DNA of 64,000 nucleotides from assembly GCA_032622095.1 (NCBI GenBank), contig CP136068.1, positions 115,619,509-115,683,508 of the forward strand, written 5' to 3'. Positions 33,671 to 45,665 of the stretch are shown here, piece by piece (the first letter of the stretch is position 1; every line of letters begins with the position of its first letter). The translations under genes and the position numbers were made by a program. Source of the DNA: Siphonodentalium dalli (taxonomy: Eukaryota; Mollusca; Scaphopoda; Gadilida; Siphonodentaliidae). The notes below the pieces were generated by a model. That model made no database searches, was not told where the DNA came from, and saw nothing but the letters and a program-made list of their open reading frames with translations.

Positions 33671-35765
33671 AGAACACAGCCAAACAGACAAACATTCAAA
33701 AATATAGATATATATTTCCCACACACCAGTCGGTTGGTATCACACTCTCGGCGGTGAGCCCCAAACAGTAATCAGCACGCAGCCGCATTTGGTTTAATCC
33801 ATACTTTAATTATAAAATAAGAAACATGTGTTATTTAAAACAAAATATGCTATTAATCAAATTTCATCAGGATTGTACATTGCTATGTAACAATATATGT
33901 AAGTAAGTGTTTAACCCTTTCGTTACTAAAAACTCATTGATGAGTAATCAATATTTAGCACAAATAAATAGGAATGTATATTATGGTTCATCTGTCGCCT
34001 GATTATATTTCCCGAACGTCCATCGAGACAACACAGTATACCTTTCCAATGTATATGTTTCCAATTGAATGGGAAACTCAATTAAGAAAACACAGGGTTA
34101 AAATAGAAGGTTAATTTTGAAATCTTAAATGACATTACTGTCACACATTATTTGAACGTTTATTCGAATTAAATTGCATCTGAATATAATTCCAGCCACT
34201 GAATTTGAAGGGTATATCTTGGTTGGATTACGGGAACTGATCAGTGTAGTTGTGAACATATTTAATTATGTAGGTGAATATAATCGCATTTTACTAATAA
34301 TCTACTACAGATTTGAATGGTCAGGGCGGCCTTAATGATCACTCGGAGGTTGTATGCAATCCACATGAGTGTTACTTCACAGAGTGTTCGCTTTTCTGTG
34401 AAAAAAAACTTTCGCAGAAGAACAGTTTTCCGTCAAATTTATGCCATTCGCCGTTATGTACACATACAAAGGAAAACCATGCTTGAATGAACAACAAAAT
34501 AAATGGGTATTTCTCAGAGTCAGCTTACAGTATGGTGACCAGCCCTTTCCCTATTTACGGATGTATACACGATTTTGCTGAATGAACGGGCCCTCAATCA
34601 CCATGTCATAGACAATGAAAGGCGTGTTGTACTCACTGAGTCAAGGCTCTGAAACTTAGTTCAGGTGCATCACTAACTTAATTTGAGCTCCGCCAGCGCT
34701 TATAAACATTACTGAGTATTCGAACATGTTTATGGTCAGTGTTTCTGCATCGAGTCAATAGATACATACAAATAAAGTGAAGTGACATATACGTTAATAA
34801 ATAATTCAACAATACAGCTTTTATTAAAGTTAATGAATTACCAGATTGGGTTGGATGATGCACATAATGATGTGATGTTGGATGTTACGACCACGATGTA
34901 ATGATCACTTAGACCTGGAACTGGTTTGCAGAGATTGATCAATGATGGCTTGTTGATAAAGAATGTGTCCAGTAGGTGTCAATGGTGCCTCGTCCAGAAA
35001 TTTTGAGCATTAGCATTCAATAGATAATGATATAATATAAATGTACACCATTGATTATTCAGTTATAAAAGATCACACAGGCGTTCACGGGCAATAACAT
35101 ACTTAAAGGCACGGGCGGCCTTAGTTGTCGAAAATATTCACATTTGTTCCAATCAACGTAAACAGAAAAACATTAAAACGCATACAGTTTCGTTCATATA
35201 TACCATGACCATCGCGTAAACAGCATGCTATCATAAAGACATACTATATTTTACATAAGAAAGAGCCTGGTTGTGTTACAGAATACAGCACGGTGTTACT
35301 GGCTAATCACACACAAATGATATAAACGCTCTTTATTAGTTCCATATCAGGAATCCAGCAACAAAGAACGCTCTTTATGTTTACCATCATAATATAAACA
35401 AACACCGGGAAAGTAACTTTTTATGCTTTTGTTTACATAACAATGGTCAAACATATGCTCATAACATACTGTTTATGCGATATTTCTTAATTGTATACGG
35501 AACAAGTCTGTCTACATTTTAATATTCTTTGTTTGAGGCGGTTATTGACCGGTGGAAATATTTTCACAACATACCCACCGCCAAGGCCTCCCGTACCTTT
35601 AAATGTTACTGATCGGGATAACACATATCCGATCTTCACTAATTCCTTATCGAAATTGATATATGTAACCACAAGGCGATTATAAATTGAACCACTCGAA
35701 GATATGATCTTTCCGACCTACACTAATGTAAAACCATTCAAGTTGAATAACTGCATATTTACTCA
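33671..35765. other. Intergenic, nothing recognised
   Basis: About 2 kb of AT-rich sequence. GGGCGGCCTTA occurs twice (near 34325 and 35110). No coding frame or structured repeat could be supported. Confidence 0.4.
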
Positions 35766-35767
35766 TA

Positions 35768-36186
35768 TGTGACCCGCCATATCAAATCCAGTCGTAAGTC
35801 GGGATTTTTTTTACCCTGTGCCAATGCATTCTCTTATATATGCGAGTCGACCATTGGCCTAACAATTTTAATAACTTTTTCTTGTATTCTTTAACAATTT
35901 TATAATTTCACCCATACAGAGCCCAAGACAAACATGAGCAGACGACACTCTTCTATATGCTTCTATATATGTGTGGGGCTCCCTGCAGGATAATGGATGT
36001 TTTTTATTTTATGTCCTAAAAATTTTAAGAAACATTTATTTAAAAAAAATGATAAAAAATTGTTAGGCCAATGCATTCTCTTATATATGCGAGGCGACAT
36101 ATGGTCGACTCGCATATATAAGAGAATGCATTGGCACAGGGTATATACATCCCGACTTGCGACTGGATTTGATATGGCGAGTCACA
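35768..36186. mobile_element. TA-flanked MITE carrying the hairpin cassette, copy B
   Basis: Same family as 5441-5900, between TA at 35766-35767 and 36187-36188. The left hairpin is truncated: after GCGAGTCGACCAT it jumps directly to TGGCCTAAC, so most of its second arm is deleted (35821-35857 remains). The right hairpin (36068-36134) is intact. Loss of one arm is what replication slippage across a hairpin would give. Confidence 0.87.
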
Positions 36187-36199
36187 TATAGTCTAGCGG

Positions 36200-36580
36200 A
36201 AAGAAAAGTGTTAGTCAAAATGACCACAACAGCTCGTGACTCAACATATCCTCGCGAAATTCGTGCATAATTGACCTGTAATGTTAAATAGTTACATAAT
36301 GTGATTACTTGATTATGAAATGGACTCTTATCCGTTATTTTTCGTTTTATGGCGCGGGACAAAATGGAAATCCATGTTAAAGAGTATACGCCTGAAATTT
36401 CGTGAGTTTGCTTACTTGTGTCATTGTCCGCACATAATTTGCTTAGAATCTCTTCATTATGAGTTGATACATTATCAGCACATTATCGACTCAAAAATGA
36501 GGCAATACTAAGCAGAGTATCTACCTAAAATAAGTTATGTTATAAGCAGATAATGTGGTGCTTTTGTTGGGAGAACAGAC
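36200..36580 (+). repeat. Dispersed ~370-bp repeat, partner of 8995-9360
   Basis: Shares CATAATGTGATTACT, TTCGTTTTATGGCGCGG, TCATTATGAGTTGA/ATCGACTCA-type and TTATAAGCAGATAATGTGG blocks with the inverted copy at 8995-9360. A remnant of the TTTGTTTAC-TGTTATTGTCCGC block also appears at 61552-61612. Confidence 0.6.
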
Positions 36581-37419
36581 CCATTTGACTAACTATACAT
36601 GCTAGTCATATTGTCTCGACGTTGTTCTCTGTGTTACCCAGTTAAGATTACAATCATATTCAGACGCTTCGGGTATTGCAGAAGTTGTGTAGGGGTCCAT
36701 TACTACAAGCAGGAGTTTCGTAATTACCAGCCAATTGCAAAATCATCATTAAAGCGATATACCAAATCAAGAGATAGTCGCATGGAATACCCAAAGACAG
36801 GGGGAATATTTCCTTAAACCAACGCGATTCCAGTAAAGTCCGCCCATTGTCGTAAGAACTTTTCCGCCGCACGGCTAATGTCGCATAGTGTTTACAAATC
36901 ACGAGTTTACGAAATAGCTGAATGGCGTATATACAGAGTCCAGCATTGACCAATATTAATAGGTAACATGTCCAGTAGAATTGAATATATCAAGAAGTTC
37001 AACATTTAGAACCGAGTAATCTGAGCTAGATTTCACTTTTGGATTTGGCTTAATAGGGGTTGAAATAAAATAACCCATGTTTTTATTTTACGAAAAAGAA
37101 CGACGTTCGCGGAAACGAAACGGAAAGTACATCATGTCGGTCAAAGCTATTTTAAAGAAAAATGTGGGCGGAGACGTCAAACTGTAGATGTTGGCTGTGG
37201 AAACAAATAGCTGGTTTCGCCAGACTCGGTACCTGAAGCGTCTCAGTATGATTTTATCGTTTCCGATGTTCTTACGCATATTGTATAATTCCCCGAGAGC
37301 GTGCTTTGGTACCAGGCATCACTTCTTGAAAATATTCATCAGATATCATACACAAAATACCAAAACATTTACAATATTGTGTGAAATAAAGTTAGTATAA
37401 TACAATAAATTAAATATTC
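36581..37419. other. Intergenic, nothing recognised
   Basis: Short frames only. None shows a domain or splice structure. Confidence 0.4.
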
Positions 37420-37620
37420 AACCAACAAAGGGGGGGGGGGGGGGTCGGAAAAAAAATTCAGGCACGTATGATCATTTAAATTTTTCCGTGCTCGGACCAC
37501 CCACCCACCCAATTTCTTCCGTTTACGGCCTTTTTTTTTCCAGGCAATTTTTTACACCCACCTTTTTTTTTCCGTTTCAGGAATTTTTTTCCGGTCAGTT
37601 TTGGACACCCACCCCTAAAT
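37420..37620. repeat. G-tract repeat with CCACCC and poly-pyrimidine blocks, copy 1
   Basis: Starts with a run of about 14 G, then AAAAAAAATTC, and carries several CACCCACC and TTTTTTTTCC blocks. Related in inverted orientation to 38600-38705 (shared GAATTTTTTTCCG, CACGTATGAT/ATCATACGTG and ACCCACC). A simple-sequence-rich mobile element is likely; the class is unknown. Confidence 0.5.
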
Positions 37621-38599
37621 AGTTTATTGCGCGAGATTTTAATAGAACAGTGAATAATGAAGATAACGATACTATTTGAATTTATCATATAAGTGTCATT
37701 AATCAAGATATGTGTCAACATAATCACATTTCTAGGGATAGGCAGAGTGCCAAAGTTTTTATTAACATTCATTTTCATAATATATAGTCACATGATCTAG
37801 TCACATAATCACATTTGAGTATTCTACAGACTACACGGTACAACACATTTCAGATTATTTGATATTTTGATATTTGCTACGTGATATATTGCTTGAACCA
37901 AATTGTTTATCAAAACATTTGGAAATACAACTGTTCATCACAGTTCATCCCAGTTTGAAGAATAATGCTAATACCAAACATAACCATGATATACCCGCAT
38001 GACTCTTCTTGGGGAATCTCAGAAACCAGAACTGAGGAGACATGTTATAGCGTGTAATGCCAGGCTGGTGCCACTGCCTGAAGTAATAGGCTTCGTAATA
38101 ATTGTGAATAACATATGGATGGATAGCCCAATCTCACGATATCAGTGACGACAAAATCTTTGTTACTGTGATTAACATTACAAGCTGATCCACATTAACT
38201 TGGAAAACAATTTGAAATTGTTCAAGCTGGCCCGGCTGGCCTTCAATTTATATGTTAAGATTTTATGTTTTACGTTGTCAAAAGTCTATTTTATTCCATT
38301 ATTTATTATATCTTTATTTCCATGTTACATATGGTCAAGTATGCTTTCATTTTATTGCTTATTTTCAGCTGAAGTCTGCATAGTTATTCTTATTTTGTAT
38401 CAGTAGATGGAATCCTGATTTTATTTTATTTTTCCAATAGCGAAGTTTCTTGTTCTATCAAGTTGAATTTGGGTTATTGTTGACCATTGTGCAACTGATC
38501 CAACTTCTGATGACCTCTATATAGAGTATGCATTGCTATTAACTATATATGACCTGTTTCTGTTCAAAACACATCAAAAATAAGACTCAATAGCAGAAG

Positions 38600-38705
38600 T
38601 GGGAAAAAAATATGGCACATGGAAAAACTGCTTTTCGGACCCGAGAGACACCCACCACCCCATCATACGTGCCTGGAATTTTTTTCCGACCCCCCCCCCT
38701 AACAC
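38600..38705. repeat. G-tract repeat, copy 2 (inverted)
   Basis: Contains CACCCACCACCCCATCATACG and GGAATTTTTTTCCGACCCC ending in a C run, the complement of the start of 37420-37620. The region from 37621 to 38599 between the copies shows no gene. Confidence 0.5.
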
Positions 38706-39519
38706 GGTTAATTATATACAATATGTTAAATTCAGCATTGCACTTGATATCAATGACATGATTAATTTTGATGGTCAAATGCTATAATAGTTCCAGCAAC
38801 ATGTGTATATTTATCCTTGTTGATACTAAACACAGAAACTAACCCCGTGAACCCTGAATAACAGTTAGCAGAGAGAGTGAATCAAGCATACCAGTTAGGA
38901 AAATATGGGATGGATACGTAGCAATTGCACACTAATATCATATTGTTCACACATTTGCTGAAAAGGTATCCATACTTTGAACATATCAAAAGGTATTAAA
39001 CTAAATTACGTCAACATATGTCAGTTTGGCTATAAAGTTGCATAGCAGCCTTTTTGTTGAATCATGAGTACCGATTACATTGGGGATATGTACATTGCGT
39101 ACCAGTTAACAGATGGGTATGAATCCCGCAATCCCGTAAATACAATATATATTAACATGTTAGAGAACAGTGCCACTGAATGCCGTAATTAATATTTAAC
39201 AACTAATCTAGGCCTTAATTATATTGTCAATCAATCCGGGTTCACCACTTTGAGTCATAGTCACACATATATCATTATGTCAGATTCCATAGTGGTCTCA
39301 CCTATTCCGAGCTGACCAAATAATTCGCACGAAGAATGTTGTCAGTAAAGTTCAATGTCTTCCGATCTGATAATCCGATAGTGTGAAAAATAAGGTCATC
39401 CGCACAATGTTTATACACGGCCAAGTTTAATGAGTTACTCAGGAAACATATATATACATGTATTAACTAGCACACGCTACTAACACCCCATGATTGTCAG
39501 AAAGGTTCAAAACTTGTTA
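38706..39519. other. Intergenic, nothing recognised
   Basis: AT-rich sequence without a supported feature. Confidence 0.4.
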
Positions 39520-39523
39520 TTAA

Positions 39524-39914
39524 CCCTTTACCCAACAAACCGGCCAAAACCGGCCAAATAAAGCTTCAACAGCCTAAAATATCTTCGGTCTGTCTCAATA
39601 GAACCATACAAATATGGATATCATTGGAATCGGCTCATTGACCACATTGTGATAGTTACAGTTATGCCCTGTGCCAATGCATTCTCTTATATATGCGAGT
39701 CGACCATAGGTCGCCTCGCATATATAAGAGAATGCATTGGCCTAAAAAAATCTTTTTTTAACACTTTTTACCATTTTTTCTTACATTCTTTAACAATTTT
39801 ATAATTTTTAATGTGTTAAGCCAATGCATTCTCTTATATATGCGAGGCGACCTATGGTCGACTCGCATATATAAGAGAATGCATTGGCACAGGGCCGTTC
39901 TGTTGGGTAAAGGG
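39524..39914. mobile_element. TTAA-flanked (piggyBac-like) MITE carrying the hairpin cassette, copy 2
   Basis: Nearly identical to 2814-3207, with the same CCCTTTACCCAACA ends and TTAA at 39520-39523 and 39915-39918. Hairpins lie at 39674-39740 and 39821-39887. Very few differences from copy 1 imply that both inserted fairly recently. Confidence 0.9.
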
Positions 39915-39924
39915 TTAACTCTTA

Positions 39925-40062
39925 AAGCTACATAATAATAATAATAATAATATTTATATAGCGCCTATCCCCCGCAAGGGGCCCTAAGCGCTTTACACAT
40001 TATATAAATACACAAGAAATGCACATGGAAAATAATCAATAGATATGTGGAATTATATATAA
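39925..40062 (-). repeat. LINE 3' tail with (ATT)n end
   Basis: On the minus strand the sequence runs TAAAGCGCTTAGGGCCCC, GCGGGGGATAGGCGCTATAT, AAATATT and then (ATT)n. A GCGCTATATAA-ATT tail is typical of CR1/L2-like non-LTR elements in many marine invertebrates, where the reverse transcriptase recognises the 3' microsatellite. It continues directly from the coding remnant at 40070-40370. Confidence 0.75.
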
Positions 40063-40370
40063 TCAGATTTTGTTAGTTTTCTTTGTGTCGGGGTAGCGTC
40101 GTCGGAATATGTGAGTTTTTAAAGCAGATCGAAAATCGGTTAGCAAGCAAGATTGTCGCATTTCATTTGGTAGAGAGTTCCAAATGTCGGGACAGACTAC
40201 AGAGAAAGCTCTGTCGCCGACGGTCAAAAGATTTGCACCTTGAGGGCAGAGAAGGGACGATTCACCAGAACGAAGTGTTCGCCGGGGAGTGTATGGATAT
40301 ATCAGACTGTTAATATATTCGGGAAGGGATTCAGAGACAAACATCCGACGGAAACCAAATGTTGCTATTT
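40063..40370 (-). pseudogene. LINE reverse transcriptase C-terminal remnant
   Basis: The minus-strand frame contains LPEYINSLIYPYTPRRTLRS, then GDRAFSVVCPDIWNSLP, then a DFRSALKTHIF end. This is the conserved C-terminal block found after the polymerase domain of CR1/jockey-like LINEs (P-Y, R-x-LRS, G-x-RAFS, P-x-x-WN-x-LP, F-x-x-x-LKT-x-F). The copy is 5'-truncated at about 40370; further upstream residues of the same frame do not resemble the family. Truncation is the usual outcome of target-primed reverse transcription. Confidence 0.85.
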
Positions 40371-40466
40371 TGAATTGAATTACATACGCAATCGTAATAT
40401 CTAGCATATGCATAGATCCGAACACCGTACTCATCATATGCGTGATCATAATAGTATACTTATTGA

Positions 40467-40821
40467 AGACATATTATGGACTTGTTCGGGTAAGTGAAAC
40501 TGATAAGTTAGTATTCAGGTGCTATGCCAACTGGAGGAATGTAGCATTCTACTAACATCACCGAAAATCTCAAGCAGATGGACCGTACCACTCCATAGAA
40601 AACATCATCTGAACTACGCTAAATTGTAAATATTTACTACTCGAATCGTCGATAAACTAACGAAAACGATTTCGCCATCGACAGTCACTGCATTTAATTA
40701 ATATATTAGAATGACGGTGTGTGTTGTCAATTTAGATATACTATTTGTTAAAAATAACTACTTTGAACAAGATTATTCTGTATTTCTATTTGATCACCCT
40801 ACCGGAGTGTTTCACACCACT
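40467..40821. mobile_element. ~355-bp TTAA MITE, copy 1
   Basis: Aligns end to end with 51046-51400: AGACATATTATGGACTTGTTC, ATGCCAAC-TGGA-GAATGTAGCA, GATTTCGCCATCGA, TCACTGCATTT and CGGAGTGTTTCAC. TTAA lies on the right (40822-40825) and TTGA, probably a mutated TTAA, on the left. Inverted ends are short and imperfect (AGACAT against AGTGACAT). Confidence 0.78.
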
Positions 40822-40825
40822 TTAA

Positions 40826-42293
40826 GTAATTCCACAGAACGAACTAACCATTTATTTATCCAGTAGAGTATATTTAATGGATACAAATGTATGTAAAATA
40901 TACTACCTTTAACCAAACGCGTCAGTTTTATTTCATGAATTTGTCTCTCTACCGAAACGTATCCTCTTGCGCACACCACGCACCCACAGCTCAGATGTTC
41001 AAAGCGCCAGGTCCTTTTAACAAGAAGGAATTGACTGTTTCGACGAGAAACCAGGTGAAATGTCGTGTGTCCATTATCATAGCATATCAAGAACATTTGT
41101 ATATTGGTGACTTACAACGACATTGGGTGCATATTTTGATAAGACTTTAATGTCATAGAAGACGGATGACCACTCACCGTCAGTCCTAATATATTATTGA
41201 CAAGAATCGGGAATGGCTTGCTGTTCGACGAACACAAATTGTGCTTGATGGTGTTCCAGAATCCTGACAGAAATAACAGGTATGTAATATGTCAGCCATT
41301 AGTTGGCCATAAATTATTGACCACAACCCAAATCTGAATTTAATTCACACTAACCGGAAATAATAGTTATAAAATAAACGTTTGCACTCAGTTTCTCTCA
41401 ATCTTGTCGGTTGAACACTGATAATAGACATTCTGTTCAAATGCTGTCAGGGAGGTTTTTTCCCAATATCCCAATGTATGTTGTTGGTTCACATTCGGTT
41501 TTGGCACAAATTGTAAATTGTGGATACAGGAAACGTATACCCTATTACTATCATGTCTACATGTACAATTTGACACATAACACGTCGAACATATTTATTG
41601 CAAAAAACTGCAACTCAAAACATAATGAGCTAGCATCGAATAAACGAAAGGTGCGTGATATTTATGTTTGTACTTGAAGCGATATTAAGAAAAATCATCA
41701 CGTGATATATGACCGCTATCAAACCTCAGATGCATAATATGTATCCGCCAAAGGAAAGAGAAGGTGAAGGACATTCGCACCACCGAACAGCTTAATGTTA
41801 TGAATGACTACCGCGTAAAAAGACATAACGTATTTTAATTTAAAACGACTGTTGATGCCATATACTCGGAAAGTATTACTCGAAACATGTTTACATTCTT
41901 TAACATAACATATTGTATTCCATTCTTTGGATCCAACATGTTGAACCCGTTATATACAAGCATAACATAACAACGGCTACAGATGCCGAGAGCAGAAGAA
42001 ACAACGACCAATGAAACAAACAGCAAAACGAAGGTACGCGGGTGTACATGACTGTATGCGTAGAATTTGTTAAAGATGGACACAACTTAGTGGCTTCCCT
42101 GTTTTTCGCACTGCATGTATTCTACATAACATTGTATCTTATTCCGGGGGGTATTCAGCAAGCATTTGCGAACACTAGACTCGGGAACCATTGCGCTGAA
42201 TGGGTTTAAACAACAGTGCGCTGAATGAACCACATTATGTTGTATGTATGCTAGATATCATATCGCTATGAATCGACCCCAAAACGCACTGTC
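40826..42293. other. Intergenic, nothing recognised
   Basis: Several frames of 60-95 codons on both strands overlap each other and show no domain. Confidence 0.4.
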
Positions 42294-42533
42294 ACTAACT
42301 CGCGGCCATATTGGATCCACCAGGCCCGGTTTCGTGGTTTTAGTGCTACGTGTCAAATTTATGGGGTAGTATTTCTATATACGGAAGTCATGAATATTTA
42401 AAAGCTCCATATTATGGAACTGCTACTCCAGAACTTTGACATGTAGCACTAAAAACGGAACCGGGGCTGGATGAATCTTTGAGACAACAAAACGGGACTG
42501 GATGAATCCAATACGGCCGCGACTCAGTGATCT
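42294..42533. mobile_element. Foldback MITE with CACT-type ends
   Basis: Arms are inverted: CTCGCGGCCATATTGGATCCA at the left and its diverged complement near 42509-42530, plus TTTTAGTGCTACGTGTCAAA against its complement at 42437-42460. The outermost bases read CACTA and AGTG. A GGCTGGATGAATC/GGACTGGATGAATCC unit is duplicated on the right. No flanking duplication is clear. Confidence 0.65.
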
Positions 42534-43264
42534 CGCTCATGGAATACTCTTCTCGAAAATCATACGAAATATTGAAGAAATGCCAGAGGTCGATTGGCAG
42601 ATATGAGAGAGGTTGTTTATTCCTCCATAACAATGAAGATGATTATATACATAACTATGAAATTGTTTGCCGAACACTACAGTGTATAAATGGATATGTG
42701 CTTATTTTATTATCTGATATCACACCATTATTCATTATCTTTCGATTTATTTATGTGATAGAAGATCGTCTTGTTATATAAGTTGCGATATATACTAGCA
42801 AAACTATGAACACTCGTAATTATTACAGGCGTATAAGGCAATGGCGTTCACGTAAAAACTGACAGCTTGTTAAATGACGTAATGCTATTTATTATACGCC
42901 CACTGATGCCACATACATTTAGTATACTCGAAATATATTTACATTCTTTAAACGGATATTGCTCATTGGAGCTTCCAGATTTTATCTACGTAATTTGGAA
43001 GGAGGTGTAAGATAGGTTGAAAAATACATGAAATATTGATATACCGGCTTCATATGCTCTGAAAAATACTGTCATTTTGCAGCTATTTTAATTTTTTCAC
43101 ACAGAGGTGAAACCAACGCTTTTGATTTCTGCCATTTCAGGAATCGACTAACACAGAATGCTCTTTTCTGTTCCATGCCATGTAAACGGCTATTTTTTCA
43201 TAGGTTCCAAGTTTATTGTCCCCCGAAAAGGTTCGGAGGACTATAATAATCAGCATATCCGTCC

Positions 43265-43850
43265 GTGCATCTAGGGTGTGTCCGTCCATCTGGGTAGTCC
43301 GATGATAACCTGAGCAAAATCCATCAGAGTTTCTTGATATTTGGTACGTTTGGCACAATTGACAGGACGCAGGCAAAGTTTTAATTTGGTCATGGTCCGA
43401 TGATTTTTGACGGCGGAGTTATGCCCCTTTTTTACTTAGAAATCTCTGTTTTCGTGTTGTCCGCATGGTAACTTGACGCAATATTCAAAATAATTTATTG
43501 ATTTGGTACCTGCTTTACATCTGAGATGACGCAGGCCACGTTCACATTTGGTCAATGTCCGGTGATTTTTGACTGAGTTATGTTTCTTTTTCGACATTTT
43601 CGGGTTGTCCGCATGGTAACTTGAGCAAAATTCAACGGAATTTCTTGATACGTGCATATGGAACGTGGTTCACATTTGAGAAGACGGCCAAATTCGAATT
43701 TGGTCACGGTCCGATGATTTTGATGGAGTTATGACCCTTTTTTCGACTGTTTTCGTGTTGTCTGCATGATAATTTGAGGACTATTCAACGCAATATCTCA
43801 ATATTTGGTACCGGGTTTATATTTGAGAAGACGCTGGACTTCTGTTGTAA
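43265..43850 (+). repeat. ~150-bp tandem repeat, about four units
   Basis: Units repeat a TTTTCGTGTTGTCCGCATGGT block, AACTTGAGCAAAATTCAACG, TTTCTTGATA-TTGGTAC and TTTGGTCA-GGTCCGATGATTTT followed by GAGTTATG-CCCTTTTTT. Starts lie near 43270, 43452, 43610 and 43752. This wording is common in mollusc-type dispersed repeats, but the class is not established. Confidence 0.75.
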
Positions 43851-44900
43851 CAGGTTAATTAGTTGAATGTGTGCAAATGCACAGTGCAATGTTATTGAGA
43901 CTATTATTGTTTTATTCTTGAGCCATAATTAAGTATTTATTACCTCCATTCTGGAGTCATACACAAAATACATTTAATATGTGTACATATGCGAATTGTT
44001 GGTGATAGTATACATGTCATATGCACACTGGTGTTCGGTTAGTGCTATTCACACCCCACGTGGTAAATATGGATCACAATGCATGTACGTTATATATACG
44101 GCATGCACAGGCAGTGCGTCATCGGACACGGAGTCCCTTCATCGCCTGAGTGTAACATGAAAACGGACGCATCAATTAGTAAGTTACCAAAACTATTCAT
44201 CAAGTTCAAACTGCCATATTTCCTGGTGCTTCCCAGTAATATAGCAACTAGGTTTTTTGGTGGGATAGCTTGCACGGACAAATACGCATGGACCCCGAAA
44301 GCGTCAGTAACCATTTCTCAGAATATGTCACGAAGCTGAATAAGAATATGAGATTGGCATTGGAACAGCGCATGCCTGGTCTCGTTGTAGACACTTCCGC
44401 GCTGATAATACTTTTGAGCGATTTGCGTATATGTTGTTTGTTAAGTAACAACGATAAATTTCGAATTTCGGCGATTATGAGAAAGAAAAGTCCAGATACT
44501 TCACGGTGACAGAGGGTCAGAATGACACTCCAGAAAAATAGACAAGTTGTTGTCGCTGATGACAGCATGCATACATTCCTCCCGATACATGATTTCAATG
44601 TTAGATACAATGCTGCTCACTCGGGAAAGAAACGGTGGCCATGAAATACAAGACCAACTGAATGTCACATTTCACCAGCAATGGTATTGCTTCTGCCACA
44701 AAGCCGGTCAGTTTTCTTCATAAGAAAAAAGTGTTAGTGCAGCTTCAGTTTCGAATGGTTTCTGGTGCCCACGTGGGAGATAAATGGGGTTTGCAATGAA
44801 TATCAGTTTCCTGGTTTGGATTATCTTCGATTGGAAGAAATCCCATACAACCGATATGAGTACATTCCGTGTTATCTGTTTGATAGTGCCACCAATGTTC
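43851..44900. other. Unassigned region, weak coding signal
   Basis: Overlapping frames occur on both strands at 44079-44610. The plus-strand frame 44270-44509 (with DPESVSNHFSEYVTKLNKN) vaguely recalls the region after retroelement integrases, but the evidence is too thin for a call. Confidence 0.3.
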
Positions 44901-44904
44901 CATG

Positions 44905-45665
44905 ACGTAGGTATCCGTGTGGGCTCGGGTAGAATATGCATACCGCCACACTGCGAAGGGTAAGAATCCCCTAATGTGGCACCCTGTTTGTCGTGGGGTG
45001 CATCCCATGATGTGGTGTGTAGGATTCATGTCGGCACTAGGGCGAGGCATCGACCTGCGGGTACGGCTTATATTACGGTCCACTTTGGTCCTACGTCCAT
45101 CTCGTCAAGGTGGATGGTTGAGTTGATCCGGCTCAACCAATCGGCTGGCCATGCCTCTCCGCAGTGTTTCAGATTCAATTCGTGTTATCTGTTGTATTGT
45201 TCGTCTGATGTTTGAAGGACTGTTTTCTGTTTATTCATGTTTTTTTTTATGTTTCTGTTCTCTTCTATATCTTTGGTGTGCGTCCTTATGTTTGGTTGAA
45301 TGTTGAATCGTGTACTGATCACGCCTGTGTACGTCCTTATGATTGGTTGAATGTTGAATCATGTACTGATCACGCCTGTGTACGTCATTATGATTGGTTG
45401 AATGTTGAATCATGTACTGATCACGCCTGTGTGCGTACTTTTGATTGGTTGAATGTTGAATCATGTATTGATCACGCCTGTGTGCGTCCTTATGATTGTT
45501 GAATGTTGAATCGTGTATTTATCACGCCTGTCTCACTGTGGGGAGGTACCGGGCGGCTGCTGCATGCAGTGGCTAAACGGGGCACAGTTTCAGCTATGTA
45601 CCAGTCTTTGGTCCGGCCAGAAGTCAATGAGTAGTCCGCGGCGGCTGCTGGACTAGTTGTAGATT
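44905..45665 (+). repeat. Dispersed repeat S, copy 2, with inserted minisatellite
   Basis: Colinear with 12520-13010. Shared strings are TAAGAATCCC, ATGTGGCACCCT, GGCGAGGCATCG, ATGCCTCTCC, TCTCACTGTGGGGA and GGCTGCTGGACTAGTTGT. Frames crossing it are repeat shadows. Confidence 0.65.
45282..45533. repeat. 51-bp minisatellite, five units, within repeat S
   Basis: Five units of ATTGGTTGAATGTTGAATC, then GTACTGATCACGCCTGTGT, with few differences. A one-base loss in the last unit ends the otherwise open 17-residue repeat frame. The array is absent from the 12.5-kb copy of repeat S, so it expanded after the copies separated. Confidence 0.88.

Noticed and set aside
43265-43850. Minus-strand frames at 43137-43657 as a gene
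   Set aside because: They lie across the ~150-bp tandem repeat and repeat its wording, so they are repeat-derived.
44270-44610. Possible retroelement integrase-adjacent frame
   Set aside because: Only a short vague similarity (EYVTKLNKN) and no flanking retroelement signatures.
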